In this document: positions 60,816 to 64,000 of the stretch, piece by piece | Numbering within the stretch: position 1 is the stretch's first letter | Layout of the letters: the number at the start of each line of letters is the position of its first letter | Source of the DNA: Cryobacterium sp. GrIS_2_6 | GTDB taxonomy: Bacteria > Actinomycetota > Actinomycetes > Actinomycetales > Microbacteriaceae | DNA length: 64,000 bases | Assembly (NCBI RefSeq): GCF_035984545.1 | Contig: NZ_JAXCHP010000001.1 | Location: 682,001-746,000, forward strand | Direction of reading: 5' to 3' | The notes under the pieces: model-generated | What the model was told of the DNA's origin: nothing | Database searches by the model: none | The model's input: only the letters and a program-made list of their open reading frames with translations | Translations under genes and position numbers: made by a program

Positions 60816-61643
60816 ATGGCCAGCATCAGCCTGCAAGACGTCAAAGCCCTCCGTGAACGCCTCGGTACGGGCATGGTCGACACCAAGAACGCCCTCGTCG
60901 AAGCCGACGGCGACATGGAGAAGGCCGTGGAGATCCTGCGTCTCAAGGGTGCGAAGGGCAACGCCAAGCGCGCTGACCGTTCCACCTCTGAGGGCCTCGT
61001 CGCCGCCAAGGAAATCGGCACGACCGCAACGTTGATCGAGCTCGCCTGCGAGACCGACTTCGTCGCCAAGGGTGTCAAATTCGGCGCCCTCGCCGAGAAG
61101 GTCCTGGACGCGGTCGCCGCTGCCGGTGCCACCTCGGTCGCCGAAGGCCTGGCCGCCCCCGCCGGCAGCCAGACCGTCGCCGAACTGATCGACGGCGAAG
61201 CCGCGATCATCGGTGAGAAGTTCGAGCTGCGTCGCGTCGCGTCCGTCACGGGTGAGAAGTTCGCGATCTACCTGCACAAGACCAGCAAGGACCTGCCCCC
61301 GCAGGTCGGCGTCGTCCTGGGCTACTCGGGAGAGGATGCTGACACCGCACGCAGCGTCGCCCAGCACATCTCCTTCGCGAACCCGGAGTACCTGGACCGC
61401 GAGAACGTCCCCGCCGACCTCGTCGAGGCCGAGCGCCGGATCGTCACCGAGATTTCGAAGAACGAGGGCAAGCCGGAAGCGGCACTGCCCAAGATCGTCG
61501 AAGGCCGCATCCACGCCTACTTCAAGCAGGTCGCCCTGCTCGAGCAGGACTACGCGAAGGACAACAAGCAGTCCGTCGCGCAGGTGCTGAAGGATGCCGG
61601 TCTCACGGTTTCCGGATTCGCCCGCTTCAAGGTCGGCGCCTAG
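60816..61643 (+). CDS. tsf: elongation factor Ts
   Basis: Nucleotide exchange factor for EF-Tu. 275 aa. SLQDVKALRERLGTGMVDTK in the N-terminal UBA-like domain, TDFVAKGVKF the EF-Tu contact motif, then the two dimerisation-like core subdomains and a C-terminal YAKDNKQSVAQVL. Shares the rpsB promoter; a strong hairpin follows. Confidence 0.96.
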   Translation: MASISLQDVKALRERLGTGMVDTKNALVEADGDMEKAVEILRLKGAKGNAKRADRSTSEGLVAAKEIGTTATLIELACETDFVAKGVKFGALAEKVLDAVAAAGATSVAEGLAAPAGSQTVAELIDGEAAIIGEKFELRRVASVTGEKFAIYLHKTSKDLPPQVGVVLGYSGEDADTARSVAQHISFANPEYLDRENVPADLVEAERRIVTEISKNEGKPEAALPKIVEGRIHAYFKQVALLEQDYAKDNKQSVAQVLKDAGLTVSGFARFKVGA

Positions 61644-61667
61644 GCAATAGGCTCGCAGTACCAATGA

Positions 61668-61701
61668 TGGAGACCGGCCTGCGCGAGCAGGCCGGTCTCC
61701 A
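61668..61701. terminator. terminator after tsf
   Basis: A 15-bp perfect stem (61668-61682 with 61687-61701) around a GCGA loop, 24 nt after the tsf stop; followed by TTGCTGTGT. Separates rpsB-tsf from pyrH. Confidence 0.75.
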
Positions 61702-61731
61702 TTGCTGTGTCCGCACTGAGTCGGCACGCAG

Positions 61732-61737
61732 TAGTTT
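61732..61737 (+). promoter_or_regulatory. possible -10 box of pyrH
   Basis: TAGTTT, with a start near 61744 and a 26-nt leader carrying GGAAGGA. A nearby TTAGAT is the alternative. Confidence 0.35.
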
Positions 61738-61769
61738 TAGATCACGCACAACGGAAGGACCCCCAGGGC

Positions 61770-62486
61770 ATGTCAGATTCGGGTAAGAAGCGCAGAGTCC
61801 TTCTCAAACTCTCCGGCGAAGCGTTCGGCGCAGGAAGCCTCGGCGTGAACCCGGATGTGATCAGCTCACTTGCCCGGGAAATCGCGGAGGCCGCACAGAC
61901 CGTGGAGGTCGCCGTCGTCGTCGGCGGCGGAAACTTCTTCCGCGGTGCCGAACTGTCCCAGCGCGGAATGGACCGGGGTAGGGCTGACTACATGGGCATG
62001 CTCGGCACCGTGATGAACGCCCTCGCCCTCCAGGACTTCCTCGAGCAGGCCGGCGCCGAGACCCGGGTCCAGTCCGCGATCGCCATGACCCAGGTCGCCG
62101 AGCCGTACATTCCGCGCCGGGCCGAACGCCACCTCGAAAAGGGACGCGTCGTCATCTTCGGGGCCGGGGCTGGACTGCCGTACTTCTCCACGGACACGGT
62201 CGCGGCCCAGCGCGCGCTCGAAATCGGTGCCGACATCGTCCTCGTCGCCAAGAACGGCGTCGACGGCGTCTACTCGGCCGACCCGCGCACCGACCCGGAC
62301 GCGGAAATGATCCACCACCTCACCTACCAGGACGCCCTGCAGCGCGGCCTGAAGGTCGTCGACTCAACCGCCTTCAGCCTCTGCATGGACAACGGGATGC
62401 CGATGCAGGTCTTCGGAATGGCGCCGCAGGGCAATGTGACGGCCGCCATCCTCGGAGCCGATCTGGGAACCCTCGTCTCCAACTAA
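61770..62486 (+). CDS. pyrH: UMP kinase
   Basis: Converts UMP to UDP. 238 aa amino-acid-kinase fold. [15 protein letters not shown] start, [71 protein letters not shown] at 61770 has GGAAGGA ten bases upstream. pyrH-frr-cdsA is the conserved order. Confidence 0.96.
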   Translation: MSDSGKKRRVLLKLSGEAFGAGSLGVNPDVISSLAREIAEAAQTVEVAVVVGGGNFFRGAELSQRGMDRGRADYMGMLGTVMNALALQDFLEQAGAETRVQSAIAMTQVAEPYIPRRAERHLEKGRVVIFGAGAGLPYFSTDTVAAQRALEIGADIVLVAKNGVDGVYSADPRTDPDAEMIHHLTYQDALQRGLKVVDSTAFSLCMDNGMPMQVFGMAPQGNVTAAILGADLGTLVSN

Positions 62487-62520
62487 ACTTGTCGATGTCA
62501 CCTGCGGTCGAAACGGCCCC

Positions 62521-62562
62521 AGGTCGAAGTAACCAGGTCGAAATCACCAGGTCGAAGCCTCA
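62521..62562 (+). repeat. 14-bp triplicate upstream of frr
   Basis: Units at 62521-62534, 62535-62548 and 62549-62562, each starting AGGTCGAA and varying at the end. They lie directly before the frr ribosome site (AAGGAG, 62566-62571). Confidence 0.85.
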
Positions 62563-62576
62563 ACGAAGGAGTTACC

Positions 62577-63131
62577 GTGATCGCGGATGTTCTGTCCGAT
62601 GCAAGCGCACGAATGCACAAGGCCCTCGAAGCCGCCAAAGACGATTTCGGGACCGTGCGCACTGGACGGGCGAACCCCCAGATGTTCGCGAAGATCCTGG
62701 TGAACTACTACGGATCCCAGACACCGCTCGAGCAGCTCGCATCCCTGCAGAACCCTGAGGCACGCACGCTCCTGATCGGACCGTATGACAAGGGTGCCCT
62801 GCGCGACATCGAGCAGGCCATCCGGGACACCCCGAACCTGGACGCCAACCTCGGCAACGACGGCAACGTCATCCGGGCGACCCTGCCGGAACTCACGGCC
62901 GACCGCCGCAAGGAATACGTCAAGATCGTACGGACCAAGGCGGAAGACGCCAAGATCTCCGTGCGCAACCTGCGACGCAAGGCGAAGGACGAACTCGATG
63001 CGCTGAAGAGCGAAGTCGGTGACGACGACGTGGCCCGCGCGGAGAAGGAGCTCGAGCAGATCACGAAGACCCACGTCGACGCGATCGACACCGCGCTCAA
63101 GCACAAAGAGGCCGAACTCCTCGAGATTTAA
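62577..63131 (+). CDS. frr: ribosome recycling factor
   Basis: 184 aa. [59 protein letters not shown] (family core), then the long helix [18 protein letters not shown] at 62577 has AAGGAG five bases upstream. Splits ribosomes after termination with EF-G. Confidence 0.96.
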   Translation: MIADVLSDASARMHKALEAAKDDFGTVRTGRANPQMFAKILVNYYGSQTPLEQLASLQNPEARTLLIGPYDKGALRDIEQAIRDTPNLDANLGNDGNVIRATLPELTADRRKEYVKIVRTKAEDAKISVRNLRRKAKDELDALKSEVGDDDVARAEKELEQITKTHVDAIDTALKHKEAELLEI

Positions 63132-63147
63132 GGGCGGAGCCAGCGTC

Positions 63148-64000
63148 ATGACGCACGAGCCACGCGACGAAACCGGCGACACCGCACCGGTTCCTCCCAA
63201 GCGACCCCATGGGGCCGGCAGTTCGGAGTTCCGGGCGCAGGTCCACGCCGCCCGCAACGACCTCGAACGGCAGATGCAGTCCACCCGCGCGGACATCGAA
63301 CGCCAGATGCAGGCGACGCGAGCGCAGCTGGACGCGACCAACGAGCGGATCGCCGCTCGAACAGGTCGCAACCTGATCCTTGCGACCCTGATCGGCCTCG
63401 CTCTCGGTCTCTTCATGCTGGTGAGCCTGATCTTCATCAAGCAACTCTTCATGGTCTGCGCGGCCGTGTTTGTCGGCTTCACGGCCTTCGAGCTCGCGCA
63501 GGCCCTCAGACAGTCCGGACGCAACGTGCCGCGCATCGCGGTCGTCATCGCCGCGGTCTCCGTCGTCCCTGCGGCCTTCTACTGGGGAGCGAGCGGCCAG
63601 TTCCTCGTCACCCTCGCCGGAATCGTCTTCATCGGCCTGTGGCGGGTGTGCCTGCTACTCAGCCCCGAGCGCCGTGGGACCGCGCGGTCGGTGCTCGGCG
63701 ACATCGGTGCCGGTTTCTTCATCCAGACCTACGTCGTCTTCCTCGGTAGCTTCGCCGTTCTCCTCGTCGCGCAGCCGGACGGGCAATGGTGGACTCTCGC
63801 CTTCCTGCTCCTGGTGATATCCAATGACACCGCGGCCTATGCCAGCGGGCTGTCCTTCGGCAAGCACCGCATGGTGCCGACGATCAGTCCGAAGAAGACC
63901 TGGGAAGGCTTCGCGGGCGCTGGCCTGGCCTGCCTCGTCGTCGGTGTGGTGCTGTCCCTGTTCATGATCGGGGAACCCTGGTGGTTCGGCCTGGTCTTCG
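63148..64000 (+). CDS. cdsA: phosphatidate cytidylyltransferase, 3' end outside window
   Basis: Makes CDP-diacylglycerol from phosphatidic acid. 284 codons visible, frame open at the window end. N-terminal ~65 residues form a charged coiled coil (LERQMQSTRADIERQMQATR); then many membrane helices (ILATLIGLALGLFMLVSLIF, FMVCAAVFVGFTAFEL) and the signature region SNDTAAYASGLSFGKHRM and SPKKTWEGFAGAG. ATG at 63148 is 16 nt after frr. With plsC it belongs to phospholipid synthesis. Confidence 0.92.
   Translation, partial: MTHEPRDETGDTAPVPPKRPHGAGSSEFRAQVHAARNDLERQMQSTRADIERQMQATRAQLDATNERIAARTGRNLILATLIGLALGLFMLVSLIFIKQLFMVCAAVFVGFTAFELAQALRQSGRNVPRIAVVIAAVSVVPAAFYWGASGQFLVTLAGIVFIGLWRVCLLLSPERRGTARSVLGDIGAGFFIQTYVVFLGSFAVLLVAQPDGQWWTLAFLLLVISNDTAAYASGLSFGKHRMVPTISPKKTWEGFAGAGLACLVVGVVLSLFMIGEPWWFGLVF

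Overview
The window is high-GC actinobacterial chromosome, most likely from a Microbacteriaceae relative (Cryobacterium/Leifsonia type). This rests on gene content and order, on GTG/TTG starts, and on two F420-type enzymes (an LLM oxidoreductase and a Ddn-like protein); no marker alignment could be run. It is almost entirely housekeeping DNA. There is no rRNA, tRNA, IS element, phage or CRISPR array.

Layout. 0-7.4 kb: plsC-gpsA-ddl, a DUF3515 lipoprotein, thiL, rsmD, recG. 7.7-10.4 kb: a secreted polysaccharide deacetylase ending in three cell-wall-binding repeats. 10.5-16 kb: coaD, then a MoxR / DUF58 / transglutaminase cluster. 16-23.6 kb: DUF177, rpmF, rnc, mutM, a tandem GNAT protein, smc. 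23.6-38.2 kb: a block between smc and ftsY, which are usually close neighbours. It carries a copper-storage-type protein, a nine-gene sulfate-assimilation operon (sir-cysH-cysD-cysN-ABC ATPase-ABC permease-cobA-fprA-fdxA), a RibD-like reductase, a sirohydrochlorin chelatase, a truncated DUF222/HNH gene and a frameshifted FAD oxidase. 38.3-44 kb: ftsY, DUF2004, a small monooxygenase, ffh, an F420 oxidoreductase, ybdK. 44-50.6 kb: rpsP-khpA-rimM, a formate/nitrite channel, trmD, a membrane protein, rplS, lepB, rnhB, DUF2469, a Ddn-like protein. 50.7-59.6 kb: dipeptidase, SGNH hydrolase, yraN-comM-dprA, a PLP-enzyme remnant, a DinB protein, a phosphoesterase, xerC, an M23 protein. 59.7-64 kb: rpsB-tsf, pyrH, frr, cdsA (cut by the window end).

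How the genes work together. The sulfur operon is self-consistent: CysD/CysN make APS, CysH reduces APS to sulfite, and Sir reduces sulfite to sulfide with electrons that FprA and the ferredoxin can pass from NADPH. CobA and the nearby chelatase supply steps of siroheme synthesis. The rest is translation (rpsP, rimM, trmD, rplS, rpsB, tsf, frr), secretion (ffh, ftsY, lepB), genome maintenance (recG, smc, mutM, xerC, dprA, comM) and envelope or lipid synthesis (plsC, gpsA, ddl, cdsA).

The most striking signal is regulatory. About twenty genes have a TAnnnT-type -10 box placed so that transcription would begin at, or within about three bases of, the start codon, so they are probably leaderless. 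Two divergent genes share overlapping boxes, and in four places the TAG stop codon of one gene is the first half of the next gene's -10 box. Structured leaders precede rplS and rpsB, and several genes carry small tandem repeats in or beside them.
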